Numbered from the stretch's first letter, positions 43,776-54,935 are shown. The stretch is DNA of 64,000 nucleotides from Hyalella azteca (GCF_000764305.2 NW_025939693.1:434001-498000); one strand, 5' to 3'. Notes: generated from the letters alone by a model not told the origin. Made by a program: numbers and translations.

Positions 43776-46700
43776 TTTCATGACAAACGATAACGAAAGG
43801 AACACGATTTTGAACTCATGTTGACGTTGTCCGAATGTCTACAAATGTCAACCGTTGAATAATACAATGGAAGGCAATAGCTTCAAAAATATCATTTTGC
43901 AAAATTGAACTAGTTAAAAACTGAACTATACAACACGTAGTGCATCACAACGTTAGGAGCAGCAGGAGCCATTCGTTACGCGGTTACCGCAAACGGCATT
44001 GATGGCTCACAATTAAGAGCAGCCTCAACGTTTAACCTTTGACCTGATCGCACTGTGAGCTGCCAGGCGGAAGACGGCGGCAGCAAGGCAGCAAATCGTA
44101 TACCAGGCACTCAAACCAATACAGCTTCAAAGAACAGATATCCACACACTCATGCCACGAATACTTTGCTCGTGTGTCTGAAGAAATTCACATGAACATG
44201 AAAATACTCGTCAACGTCAGCGGTGATGCTGTTAGCAATCCGTTAACACTGCATGTCATGAACATGAATAAGATGCTTAGCATGCACAATGAATCCCGAT
44301 TCATTGTCAACGCGCCTATTCACAGACAAACGCTTTAAAATTTGAACGCATATTTCATTGTAGTCAGAATATTTTTTTTTTTACTTTTTTATCCTTAGCC
44401 ACTTATCGAAAGTAGCTTTGCATATCTACTACATAGCGAGACTCCCGAAAAATAAAAAAAAATAGGATTCAACGAGAATTTTTTTGAATCCTATAAGAAC
44501 AGCAAGAAAATTCAGCACAAAAGCGCAGGCACAGCAAAATCCTGTCTTAAAAAATGCGGCGACGCGTGGCAAATAGAAGCACTCGAATACCGGTCGTCTT
44601 GCCGTCGCAAAAACTCGCACAAAGAAACTTGCATTGCCGACAAAAACACCCGAAATTTTTCGAAATCCATTGAATCTCATCGGAATTAATTTAAGATAAA
44701 TATTAAATTCAATTTACATTAATAACTAATGGATTTGAACCATATTTCAAAAACAAGTTTTCATGGACTAAATATCTAGTTGGTTCTGCTGTGTCACAAG
44801 AACAATAAGATCGCGTCCCTTAAAAGATAAGAATATTTCATGGCATGACACTAATATTCCATAGACTTGTTTATAAGTCAAATAACATGAAAGGTTTATG
44901 ATCTAAATTTCTCGACATGTCTGCGAGAGAGTGCGTCACAGGCGGCTGGCTGGGGGCAAATCATGTGAATTTAACCACGCAAAACAAGCTAGTGAGACTC
45001 AGCGCCTGACAAGCTTGGAAGGCTGTGTGTAGGATTGATAGACAAGTGAAATTGAAGCCGAAACGAGGGAATAAAAACATAAAGTCTACGGGACTTCTTA
45101 CTGAGATTTGAGTATCTACCTGCAATGCAACATAACATCCACAATGATCACACAGTTGTAGCGATCTTATGCTCAAGAATTATCAATAATTCTGGCCATT
45201 TAATTCACTTCTTCACTTTTTTTCATTCAAAGCAACACATCATTGACATAACGAGAAAAAATATATTCTACAAAACTTTCGGTGTTTGCCAAATTTAAGG
45301 CCTCAAAGAAATGTTTAGATGGGTAAATACACTTCTACGGCTCTACACTTCCTACCTTCTACAAGATAATACCGTATATCAAGTACATTCACACTTTCGT
45401 TAATAGCATGTCATTTAAATTCGAGTTTTTTTACCGTGAGATACAAATATTTACGCGCAGACATATCAACGTACGCATGAACCAATATAGGAATAAACTT
45501 GAAGCTATGAACGGGGCTCAGAGGAGCGATTAGGAACTTCTTAGCGTTGCCATAAAAGTCAACCTTAACTCCGAGGACTGCTCGGAATTCCGAGCAAATA
45601 ATGGGAGCTGTCAGTGCCGACCGTCATCTGTGCTGCAGTCAACCGAATACAACCTTTACTTTGACAAGCATAATTTCTGTCATTTCTACAGTGATTATTA
45701 TAATTTTTTCAGATAGTTATATTGATAGGCTTAGTTCCAGATGAGCACATTTGTTTGAGATAACTGGCTGTTACTTGTATACGTAAATATATTGTGATAA
45801 CTGATGAAATGATGATTCACAGGGTATCGGGTATAATGGAAGAGATAAGGTAAGATTCTGAAAAATGTTTTCGTAACATATAGGAATCAGTAAAATATAT
45901 TCCTCAAAGTTGTATAAAAATAATACAAATTCAAATTTTGTAAAAAACTATACAAAAGATAATAAATTATATTTCAGAGACGAGTCGCATTTCATCTAGA
46001 AATACGACACCCAGTACACAACGTAGATGCAAAGGATCATATTAAATAATGTCATTCGTGATAATAAACTCATTCGTATTAATAACCTTTCCATTGCATC
46101 CATCTTCGTTCAGTTTGAACTGCGCCGAACTAACCTTCGAACTTTGACACGTGGCTTACATTTTGAACAAGGCCGGACACTCTTCAAGGAGGATATTAAA
46201 GGTGATCGAATGTTCAAAGTGACAGGATAGCCAGGAATTGCTGCAGGGGCAATGAAGAGTGTGACAGGGCATATTAATTGTATATATTATTTTGCTTTCG
46301 TTCATACTATTTGGCATCCGGAAGAGATAGCTGCTCCAATAACAGAGGATTTAGGTTCATACGAGAGTGTCTAGCGTCGCGAACTTCATTAAGAGACGTT
46401 GTTCATTTTTGCACGGTATGAAGGGAAATAATCTAACTTAAGTTGACACTGTTAGAACATCAATAGCAATCGTTTTTATGAAAAGGTGAGTAATTGAAAA
46501 TATGATTGTTACCCCACGTGGTCGTGCTCCTCTTATGCTGTCGATTTTTCCTAGAATAAGCGCATTCCTGAAAACGTGTGATATACGTCGCGTGCGAAAT
46601 ATGCCTCGAATTGAAGGGAACGCTACTTGATTTCTTGATCATCAAGGCTAATGAAAAAAAAATGAAATTCCTAATTGAAAAATTACCTTGCAGCCTGGCA

Positions 46701-47100
46701 TTCCCGAGAAATCAAGCACCAACGATCAGTCGTCACTTCTCTCAGAGAAATAAATGGGTTATATTATCCTATAAGTGCCCTCTTTCCTACCCACATCACA
46801 AGCATTAAACGGACACAGCATTGCTACGCATTTTTCCGGTCCAAAATGTTCAGGATGATCCAGAAAATGATAAAATTCCTTCACAATTTGACAAAGTCTC
46901 ACTTATTTATCTGAGTGTACAAAGAGCCTAATTCAAGTAATATACGCTGCTCGGCCCAATAAAAGCCTCCCGAAGGGCGGCACATTAGGCCTTTCACCAC
47001 GTGAGGAGAGAGATTTATCTTATTTATTCTGCAGGTTAATTGTATTGCTCCTGTCAGGCCTTCTGCTTCTCTTTCATCTTGAGAGAACTTTATTTTGACC
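43776..47100. other. Intergenic, nothing recognised beyond a palindrome
   Basis: Mixed composition. A perfect palindrome lies at 45579-45596. Frames of 60-83 codons, for example 44429-44680 minus, are Phe-rich reflections of A-rich DNA and are not called. Confidence 0.35.
45579..45596. other. Perfect 18-bp palindrome
   Basis: TGCTCGGAATTCCGAGCA equals its own reverse complement. It sits in a GC-richer block (45490-45660). It could be a dimeric factor site or chance. Confidence 0.6.
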
Positions 47101-47248
47101 ACACTTCTCTTTAACTTCACTTCTTGTTGTTTGTTTGTTTCTTTGTCTGCAACAAATCTTATAATAGATATTTAACACACTTCTATCTCACCAATCAATC
47201 TGAAATTTTGCACACTTGCGTAAAGTCGGAGACAATGCATGAATCAAT
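47101..47248 (+). repeat. Dispersed repeat family Y, copy 1
   Basis: Starts ACACTTCTCTTTAACTTCAC, then a GTTT-type run, then CAACAAATCTTATAATAG, CTGAAATTTTGCACACTTGC and GACAATGCATGAATCAA. The same blocks in the same order lie at 62364-62502. The internal GTTT/GTCT run differs in length and the rest differs by scattered substitutions. No terminal repeats or coding. Confidence 0.88.
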
Positions 47249-47310
47249 TGCAGTAATGCGTTTTATCGTAAGCACCCAACCCAAAGAGCAGCTTCTACAT
47301 GAACTCTTAG

Positions 47311-47420
47311 CATCGACATGAGCTTCCGACATCGACACGAGCTCCCGACATCGACATGAGCTCCCGACATCGACATGAGCTCCCGACATCGACATGAGCT
47401 ACCGACATCGACATGATAGC
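47311..47420. repeat. Minisatellite, 19-bp unit, about 6 copies
   Basis: Unit CATCGACATGAGCTCCCGA from 47311, next at 47330. It has few variants (TTCC, TACC, CACG), so the array is young. Minus frames are open (CRCRELMSMSGAHVDVGSS), which is a repeat artefact. Confidence 0.93.
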
Positions 47421-48935
47421 ATGAAAATGTTCGTTGTTGTGCCACACCTGCAAGACATCAGCCCGTGTAGCAGCGCTAGCCGCGTCACAGGTGAGCGTGC
47501 GCAGCGGCATTCAGGCAACGCCCGAGATGCATGTAGATGTATGGAAATTTGAATTCAGGCTCGACTACAGAACAGTCGGACCCGACGTTTGGAAAGTGGT
47601 CCAATTTTTTATACTGCAGAGGCAAGAACAAAATGAGAGTTCAGTTTAGTCCGTGACCTCAGGTCAAGGAAACTTTAGGCTGACGATTCATATGCACGTG
47701 AAAAGGAAATATTTATCTTTTACTCTAACATTTTTATCCAAGCCAAAAATATCTGTATAGCTATAGAAATCTTTAATATAAATCATAAATTTAATTGGGG
47801 GAAAACAACTTAATTACCGTTCCAAAACGTACACAAAGTTCAACAAATGCCATCTGCATGTTAGCAGATAGCAACGATGAGAATATTTCCATGGTTGGGG
47901 TCTAGCAGGATAAAAAATATGAGTAATGACGAATATTATATAAAACACTAAAATATCACAATTTCTGGATGGTCGTTTTTAAATTGAAATTTTTAGATCA
48001 CAATAATGCAGGAAGGAATAAGTAACACTAATTAACTAAGTCTAGTGATACATAATACCGGTAATGGTTAGAGGAGTAATAGATTTGAGCATTAAGTAGT
48101 AGTGTTTCCAAGTCAACCTTTTCACTTAGTTCTGTTTAAAGGTAAAGCTGACAACGTAGCCTGAAGTCTTCAACAAACGACGAGGTCCAGCTCGAAGACC
48201 CCAAAAAATGTACTGAGGAACTAGAGCTCTGAGAGCTCTCAAGTAAAGCAAAGGCTCTCGACACTGGCTTTGCAGGTCATTAGCAGCAGCAGCTTTATAG
48301 TTTCTCTTCCATTTTACTTTAGTTGAGAGAAACTGAAATACTAAGGTAGCTTTCAACTTGCAAAAGTTTAATACTTTGTCGTGAACTTGCTCATTAGATC
48401 GGAGTAAGAAGCGTCTTTTCTTTTATTTGGAATATTTTTAGATATGAAAAAGACCACAATAAAAATCGTTTTATTTTAGCCAGCAATGCTACACTCCGAA
48501 AAACTGATAACCGTAATTTTAGGTACTACGATTGAGAGCTTTTTCCATTTCCACTCGTTAAACTTGAACCTTGTAGCATCAACAGTTAATAAATGAGCTT
48601 TGCAAATGGATTCATGTGGTCGTAGTTTAGTAATTTATAGCTCATAAATAGCTATCGAAGCAGGCATTAAATTACAAGAACAGAAATTAAAAACAACTTT
48701 TTAAATTTAGTCCGATTTAATTACCCTTTTCAGCCTCGTAACAACCTAAGTCGAGACAAAGACTTCATCTCAGTGCGGCGCACTAGACTGCAGCGTAACT
48801 CATTCAGAGCCTCACACTGATGCTCATCGCATCATTTCATTACTGGGGTCGCGTTCACCAATTAAAGGTCCTCATCACGGCAGTTGATGGGATGCGCAGT
48901 CTCTCTGGGAAGTGAGGGTAAAGTTACTCACTGCA
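47421..48935. other. Intergenic, nothing recognised
   Basis: No motif-bearing frame. A 76-codon minus frame at 48126-48356 has no recognisable signature. Confidence 0.4.
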
Positions 48936-49600
48936 CGGCGGAATCGAGGTCTTGATGTAAATGAATTTTTCAGATGATAATTATGATGCAACGGAAAGGA
49001 AGATATTAATTGATTATTTTAACAATGCGGTGGAGATCTTGATGTAAATGAATTTCTTCAGATGATAAATATGATGCAACGGAAAATTTATAACAATGCG
49101 ATTGAGGTCTTGATGTTAATCAATTTCTTCAGAGTATAATTATGATGCAATGGAAAGGAAGATTATTAATTGATTATTATTAACAATGCGGTTGAGATCT
49201 TGATGTGAATTAATTTCTTCAGATGATAATTATGAAGCAACGGAAAGGAAGATTATTAATTGATTATTATTAACAATGCGGCTGAGGTCTTGATGTAATT
49301 GAACTTCTTCAAATGATAATTACGATGCAACGGAAAGTAAGATTATTAATTGATTATTATTAACAATGCGGTTGAGGTCTTGATGTAAAGGAATTTCTTC
49401 AGCTGATAATTATGATGCAACGGAAAGGAAGATTATTAATTGACTACTATTAACCATGCGGAATTGAGATCTTGATGAACGTGAATTTCTGTAGCCAATA
49501 ACAATGATACAACGGAAAATGAATATTATTAACTTATTATTATTAACAATGCGGAATTGAGATCTTGGTGCAAGTGAATTTCTATAGCCAATAACGATGA
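48936..49600. repeat. Long-unit tandem repeat, about 90 bp, about 7 copies
   Basis: CTTGATG marks copies at 48951, 49038, 49109, 49199, 49289, 49379, 49471 and, altered, 49564. The central spacings are exactly 90 bases and the outer ones 71-93. Each unit has a GC-moderate half (AACAATGCGGTTGAGGTCTT) and an AT half (GATTATTAATTGATTATTAT). The outer copies are the most divergent. Confidence 0.92.
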
Positions 49601-50520
49601 TGCCTACATAGTATGCCTACATTTCCTTCAGACCGAGACCCACTCAATGAGTTTATATTAACGTGAACATCGGCTCACGGCCGCCGCGACATCAATCACT
49701 AAATATTCTGCGCCCAATGGCAAAATAGTATGTATTAATAATTACAGGAATTGAATTGAATGCAATACGCTGCGCCACGGACGCACAGCATGTTAGTATT
49801 GCAACATGTTGAGCAAATGCTCGGAATAGCAAAATTTGGAAGGTGAACGAAATTGCAAGGAATGAAAGAAAGGAAGAGAATAATGAAATACTGAGAATAT
49901 AAGAATAAGAACGTGGGTAATACAGTTAAAAAAATAAACTGAGAACATACGAATAAGAATGTGGGTAATACAGTTAGAAAAATAAAAATTAATAAAATAT
50001 ACCTGGAAGCGTTCGAGTAATGTTTTAGAATTCTCAGAAAAATACTCGCTCATTAGGATACTTTAAAATGGCATCCAGGCATTTAGACGATAGAAATAGG
50101 TTAAAAATATAAGGAAAGTAGTAACACAGCTAAATAACCGGTCATCAATATGAGGAAAAGCCTCACTGCAAAAGCTTGCTATTAATTTCCTGGAGCCGAA
50201 ATATGTTTAAATAAAGTGTCTGGGCAAGTGTTTCCACAATTGCCCAGACATTTCCCAGCCTAAACCCACATGGCCCTGACACATTTACACGAAACTACAC
50301 GTCGCCGCACTGCGTATTAGCAGGACGATTCAGCAGCCAACGTCCTCAGCAATGGCCACTCTCGACCTGGTGAACTCACAGCCTCTGACTTCCACTAAAA
50401 CTGCAGCCGCGGCTCATCGCGAGGCATTTAGCAATGGAAAGAGGAAAATCGCACCAGAATTTTGTTCTCTAGCAGTAGCCTTGCCATGCACCAGAGCACT
50501 GCTACGGACTTCCGTCACAA
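49601..50520. other. Intergenic, nothing recognised
   Basis: AT-rich with a GC-moderate patch at 50220-50510. GAACATACGAATAAGAATGT and GAATATAAGAATAAGAACGT form a two-copy 55-bp repeat near 49890-49985. Confidence 0.4.
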
Positions 50521-51268
50521 GAAGCAGCCATGCAACAATGCACGCGAAGCAGCAGCCATGCAACAGAGCACGCGAAGCAGCAGCCATGCAACAATGCACG
50601 CGAAACAGCAGCCATGCAACAGAGCACGCGAAGCAGCAGCCATGCAACAATGCACGCGAAACAGCAGCCATGCAACAGAGCACGCGAAGCAGCAGCCATG
50701 CAACAATGCACGCGAAACAGCAGCCATGCAACAGAGCACGCGAAGCAGCAGCCATGCAACAATGCACGCGAAACAGCAGCCATGCAACAGAGCACGCGAA
50801 GCAGCAGCCATGCAACAATGCACGCGAAGCAGCAGCCATGCAACAGAGCACCCGAAGCAGTAGCCATGCAACAGAGCACTCGAAGCAGTAGCCATGCAAC
50901 AGAGCACACGAAGCAGTAGCCATGCAACAGAACACACGAAGCAGTAGCCATGCAACAGAGCACTCGAAGCAGTAGCCATGCAACAGAGCACACGAAGCAG
51001 CAGCCATGCAACAGAGCACCAGAAGCAGTAGCCATGCAACAGAGCACTCGAAGCAGTAGCCATGCAACAGAGCACTCGAAGCAGTAGCCATGCAACAATA
51101 CACGCGAAGCAACAGCCATGCAACAATGCACGCGAAGCAGCAGCCATACAACAGAGCACGCGAAGCAGCCGCCATGCAACATGCACGCGAAGCAGCAGCC
51201 ATGCAACACTGCACGCGAAGCAGCAGCCATGCAACAATGCACGCGAAGCAGCAGCCATGCAACAGTAG
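50521..51268. repeat. Large minisatellite, 28-bp unit with 56-bp higher-order section, about 27 copies
   Basis: Unit core GCAGCCATGCAACAATGC plus ACGCGAAGCA. At 50521-50820 CAATGCACGCGAAACA and CAGAGCACGCGAAGCA units alternate, making a 56-bp dimer. At about 50840-51080 CAGAGCAC(A/T/C)CGAAGCAGTA units dominate; after that CAATGC units return. As 28 is not a multiple of 3 and no frame has stops, false open frames of up to 327 residues arise on both strands. Confidence 0.96.
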
Positions 51269-51863
51269 CCATCGCACTTCACAGAAACTTCTAGCAGGTG
51301 CTCTCAAATCAAGCAAGTTTACTGTGCTTAAAATTGCTACCCAATAAAATACTCTCACACTAATTTGCGGAATAGTTGGGTCTTGAGGTAGGCGCAATGG
51401 CGCAATTCAGCCAGTGCGGCTACAAGGTTTTCCCGTCTGCAGCAAGTGTCCCCCAAAATTAGCTACTTTTTTACCCCTAACTTCAGTTGGCCGTCCGCAT
51501 TCCGCTGTTTTCCTTCAGCAAATTAGTCGGAATCCCGAAAAAATTGTCCCAGGTAGGGCGTCCGAGAAGTCTTCCAGCTCTTGCTGAGTTTATTACTTGG
51601 CAGCGTGGCACGGAATGTCTGGTCAGATCTGCAAGGAAGGATTTAGGAGGTGCGGCCGGTGTAGGCCTCTTGCGCCACGTGCCTGGCCTTTCACTTACCT
51701 AATGCACTGGAAATATCTCCTGTACCAAGAAAAGGTACGGATCACATGGGAAGAAACAAAACACATCAAAACTATATAGGAAGCATTGCTTCTTCATAAA
51801 TTAAGCGTATCAAGATTTAACAAAAACTATTTGAAGTCTTTCGCAGTAAGAAAGGAGTAAATG
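51269..51863. other. Intergenic, GC-rich patch
   Basis: 51480-51700 is GC-richer with a 71-codon plus frame and, on the minus strand, a donor-like TTAGGTAAGTG at about 51693-51703. Only about 20 bases separate that from an acceptor-like TTGGTACAG, so a micro-exon would be needed. I do not call it. Confidence 0.35.
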
Positions 51864-52043
51864 CAAAAAAAATATAACTCAGTACTCACTGCAGTGAGTG
51901 ACAGAGAGCGCATTTTCTCGTCGAAGAAAACAAAACGTGAAGTCACGGATGGACAGACAGACGGACATACAGACAGACGGACATACAGACGGACATGGCG
52001 AGCACAATAGTGCATTTTTTTCATAAATGCGAAAATGCGCTAA
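51864..52043 (-). repeat. Dispersed repeat family X, copy 3
   Basis: Minus-oriented and full length. It has TTTAGCGCATTTTCGC, TGCACTATTGTGCTCGCC, an interrupted GTCC/GTCTGTAT run, TTTTCTTCGACGAGAAAATG, CTCACTGCAGTGAG and GAGTTATATTTTT. The CGTCGACG palindrome is broken here by CTTCGACG and a small insert. The open minus frame across it (VRLSVCPSVCPSV) is a microsatellite translation. Confidence 0.92.
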
Positions 52044-52436
52044 AAACAGATCGTTTCGGAATCCCTTAATCGTTTTGCATCATAATCAAGGGAAAATTTC
52101 TATGGATGAAAAACCGAGGCTAGATCTTTGAGCTATTGCAGTGCTCAATACCTGACAAGTGCTCAATAGGTCATTCTGATTCAATGGAATATAATTAACC
52201 AGAAACTCCAGTTCTCATTTCTGAGGCTAACAGAAGAAGTTCCTACTTTTACACATAAATTCTTTAAAATCGAAGTCAGTGAAACTAAAAATAGAACAAC
52301 ATGTATTTAGAAACCGTTTTTTAGAATTGAGTTTTAACACTAATTTCCCGTTATTCAATTACAGGCATGAACGCTCTTCAGCCAACACATCCAGAAAGAC
52401 CTACGATTATAGGAGAGATCTCAACGTTTCTGATAA

Positions 52437-52820
52437 CTAGTGCGTATTGACGATGAATTTTCTCGATTTTGGGGGAAATAAAAGTGTAAAATTTTGAATA
52501 ATCCAAGAAAAAATAGCTTTCGTTGTACAATTTATACCTCGTATTAAATACATAGATTCGTCATTAATTTCGTAGCCCAGATCACAAGCCGCTAATTGCT
52601 GTTGAAGCTGGAGCAATGCGAAAATGAACTTTTTTCTGTCTTGTTCCTGCCTTTGGATTGAAAGGCCACAACAATATGCAACCAATATCAGCATTAGGTT
52701 ATTAAATAATATGAATATATTAGGCTTTTGCAAAGCGCATTGTAAACGTTTGTCCGCACCATAAACAGCCACGCATAAGTTGCATTTAATTGACTCTATA
52801 GTACGAAAAGACTCCCCCAC
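52437..52820 (-). CDS. Unidentified 127-codon frame, weak resemblance to gustatory-receptor segments
   Basis: The frame has a hydrophobic stretch (NIFILFNNLMLILVAYCC), then QRQEQDRKKF, then a helical LLQLQQQLAACDLGYEI and possible donor GAG|GTATAA near 52534. That layout, a TM helix, a charged loop, then a long L-rich helix ending in D-x-x-L/G, recalls arthropod gustatory receptors. No diagnostic motif (such as the TYhhhhhQF of TM7) lies in this piece. There is no clear ATG or acceptor, and base composition is like the flanks. It may well be chance. Confidence 0.15.
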   Translation of the reverse strand: MGESFRTIESIKCNLCVAVYGADKRLQCALQKPNIFILFNNLMLILVAYCCGLSIQRQEQDRKKFIFALLQLQQQLAACDLGYEINDESMYLIRGINCTTKAIFSWIIQNFTLLFPPKSRKFIVNTH

Positions 52821-52825
52821 TATTT

Positions 52826-53150
52826 ATGCATTCGCCACTAGTTTATAGATACAGTTGTGCGCAGTACGCATCAGAGTACGTCGGTTTGACGTCTAGCAAT
52901 TTTTATACTAGGCTGACGGGGCATAAGGGCAGAAGTTATAGAGCGGGAAACCTGCTTGCGCATCTTCCTCATTTAGCTGTGCGAGTCCAGGCCGAGCCAC
53001 TAGTGCGATGTCATTGTGTCCGCTAGTGATTTTAAAGTTCTAGCTTCTTCGAGCGGTGTTTCTGACCTACAAATTTGAGAATTCCAGAATATTTTCAAAC
53101 AAAAACCTAGTTTAAATATCGCCTTCAGCTTCTATCCCCTTGAAATTGTA
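52826..53150 (+). pseudogene. Penelope-like retroelement, C-terminal GIY-YIG endonuclease remnant
   Basis: Frame 1 reads LVYRYSCAQYASEYVGLTSS, then TRLTGHKGRSYRAG, matching the (V)Y.Y.C..C...Y(V/I)G.T...R...H.G.S.R.G pattern of Penelope-like GIY-YIG domains. After a frameshift near 52995-53010 another frame continues with CDVIVSASDFKVLASS, SDLQI, a TGA, and KQKPSLN. Intact elements end in a similar DFKIL..., LE, KPxLN tail. The second motif cysteine is missing. The reverse transcriptase that should precede it is absent. Confidence 0.8.
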
Positions 53151-54290
53151 AATAGATAGGCCTGTCACCTCATGTTCATTTGTTTATTTTTTCTTTTGTC
53201 AATTCAAGTTTTTATCTTCAATGTGAATTTTAGTTTTCTACTTGATTCTGCTTCTCTTATTGGATTTTGAACAGACGAAGGAGCTGGAATCCAAACGCTT
53301 TCTCATATAAAGAAATGGCGAATTTGTTGGCTATTTACTTTGCTTTTAAATTCTTAGTAAATTTTAGTTAGTATCGACTAATACTCCACACTGGTTTCTC
53401 TCGACTGTTTCAATATGATTTGAAAAACCTCAGTAAATTCGTATTTCAGTGATAAATCAAATAAAAAAACAAATTTATTCATACTCGGCGTAAAGAACCA
53501 ATTATTTCAAAGCGAAAACCTCGTGTATTGATACTACGCTATCTCAGTTATCAGCTGGCAAGATTTATAGTCCAATATCTACCCGATATATACGAACAAT
53601 ACATCCATAAAGGCCTTATTAAGCCGGGAATCAAATAAAAGTCTGAAGATATTGATGAAAAATGAAAAGAAATTGAAAGGCAAATTAAAGGTAACATTTG
53701 AAACTTGAGTTGAGATAGCGATATTTGAGCGCTATAATGAGCCTTTTTCGTCGAGGAAGACCTAATTAGAAAGTTTTGGACTTGAAAAAATTAAATTAAA
53801 CCTTTTGAATTCAACTTATCTTGAAACTTTTAAATCAATTTCGTGGGAAAGTTGGGGCATCGTGAGGCTTGAAACGAAAAATGTAACCGGGATTCGAACT
53901 GTTGATGCTGTTAAGAATTAACGAGCATCTTTTCATTAAAGTTTTAAATAATCACACAACTTCGAAGTTATGGCGATTTCTTTATTAGTTTACTACAATT
54001 CTTGATCCGGTTCCGATCGTTAAAAAAGAACGAATCTCTAATGATTCTCAAAATGTCTCAAACGCCGGTGGAAAAACGGTTTTCATGGGCAGCATTTAGT
54101 TGCATAGAAATGCATGAAATTCTAAAGACAAAAATAAGTTTCTTTCTGTGTTTAAATACTAAGGTTTGAATAGTAAGCACGCCGTATCTGTAGCGGGGCG
54201 ACTAGCTACATTCAAAACTCAAGGGTTCTGCCCGAAGGCCCTAACATACGAGGTTGGGGAAGAAAAAATTTCGAACTAGTGAAGGGACAC
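53151..54290. other. Probable Penelope-like 3' UTR, then intergenic
   Basis: About 53151-53400 is T-rich and follows the Penelope-like C-terminus; its end is not definable here. 53884-53898 holds GGGATTCGAACTGTT, resembling an inverted tRNA B box, but the neighbouring bases do not fold as a T arm. Confidence 0.35.
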
Positions 54291-54505
54291 GTTATTTATT
54301 TATTTAATCCACTGATTACATAACAAAGCATAGTGATCTCGGCGCTGCAGTGTAGGCCTGATGTGGCCTGTCGCCGATTCTTTTCCTTTTCGTGCCTTGT
54401 TCACAGAAGGTCGAAATCGTGTCATTTGACCGTAATTTTTCATGACTGACGAAAGTTTGAAATAGCTACTCGACTTCCACCGGGTTCGATATGGTGATAG
54501 GCATT

Positions 54506-54736
54506 TCAAATCTGAACATATTTTTCCAGAGCTTTATCTAGTCTGTTCTTGAACGCGTTCATACTTGGAGCGCCAACGATGTCATCGGGGAGGCAGTTCC
54601 ACATGTCGGTGATTCGAAGCGAGAAGAAATTTTGTCGCGTGGAGAAGTTGCAGCGTAGTTTCTTTAGTTTATAGCTGTGGCCCCTGGTGTTGGTTCTTGT
54701 TTCAAATTCTAGTAATCCTTCACACAACATTTCCAA
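54506..54736 (-). pseudogene. LINE C-terminal domain fragment after internal deletion
   Basis: In a different frame it reads EMLCEGLLEFETRTNTRGHS, YKLKKLRCNFSTRQNFFSLR and MWNCLPDDIVGAPSMNAFKN, matching the RGHS.KL...(R)...F..R(V/I)...WN.LP..(I/V)V.APS...FK..LD end of CR1/jockey proteins. Roughly 70 residues that normally lie between RPNLEFGNVVW and YK.L..G are missing, inferred by comparison with the family. Confidence 0.87.
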
Positions 54737-54929
54737 ACTCTAGATTCGGGCGCACTACAGCAACAAACAACTGCTTCATCGCTTCTGCATCTAGGAACTC
54801 GTATGAGCGTCTGATTAATCCAAGAAGTTTGTTGGATGTGTTAGCTTGCGTTTCAACATGCTTAGAAAATTTTAGCTCCTTGTTGACATAAACTCCGAGA
54901 TCTTTTTCCACACTAGACTTTTCAATCAT
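54720..54929 (-). pseudogene. LINE reverse transcriptase, late-domain fragment
   Basis: It contains EKDLGVYVNKELKFSKHVET, NTSNKLLGLIRRSYEFLD and LFVAVVRPNLEFGNVV. This is the standard EKDLGV...LKF..H...A...LGLIRR.F..LD....L...LVRP.LE(Y/F) signature downstream of the catalytic FADD box. FADD itself is lost by truncation. The frame stops directly after GNVV, where W.P would be expected. Confidence 0.88.
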
Positions 54930-54935
54930 TACTCA

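Larger units (their letters stand above)
54291..54935 (-). mobile_element. 5'-truncated CR1/jockey-type LINE, 3' end with TAAA tail
   Basis: On the minus strand it enters in the late reverse-transcriptase domain, passes the C-terminal domain and ends in a 3' UTR. The tail is GGATTAAATAAATAAATAA at 54309-54291, a short TAAA microsatellite typical of some CR1-like lineages. 5' truncation at about 54935 is the standard outcome of target-primed reverse transcription. Confidence 0.88.

Noticed and set aside
50414..51397. 327-residue minus-strand open frame rich in CCMAAASRALLHG
   Set aside because: It lies over the 28-bp array, with equally open frames on both strands and no unique domain outside the repeat.
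51597..51779. 20-bp micro-exon on the minus strand between TTGGTACAG and GTAAGTG
   Set aside because: Both splice-like words exist, but a real micro-exon cannot be argued without neighbouring exons or transcripts.
53875..53905. tRNA or tRNA-derived SINE (B-box-like GGGATTCGAACTG)
   Set aside because: The flanking bases do not form a T stem, and no A box or acceptor stem is found at the right distance on either strand.
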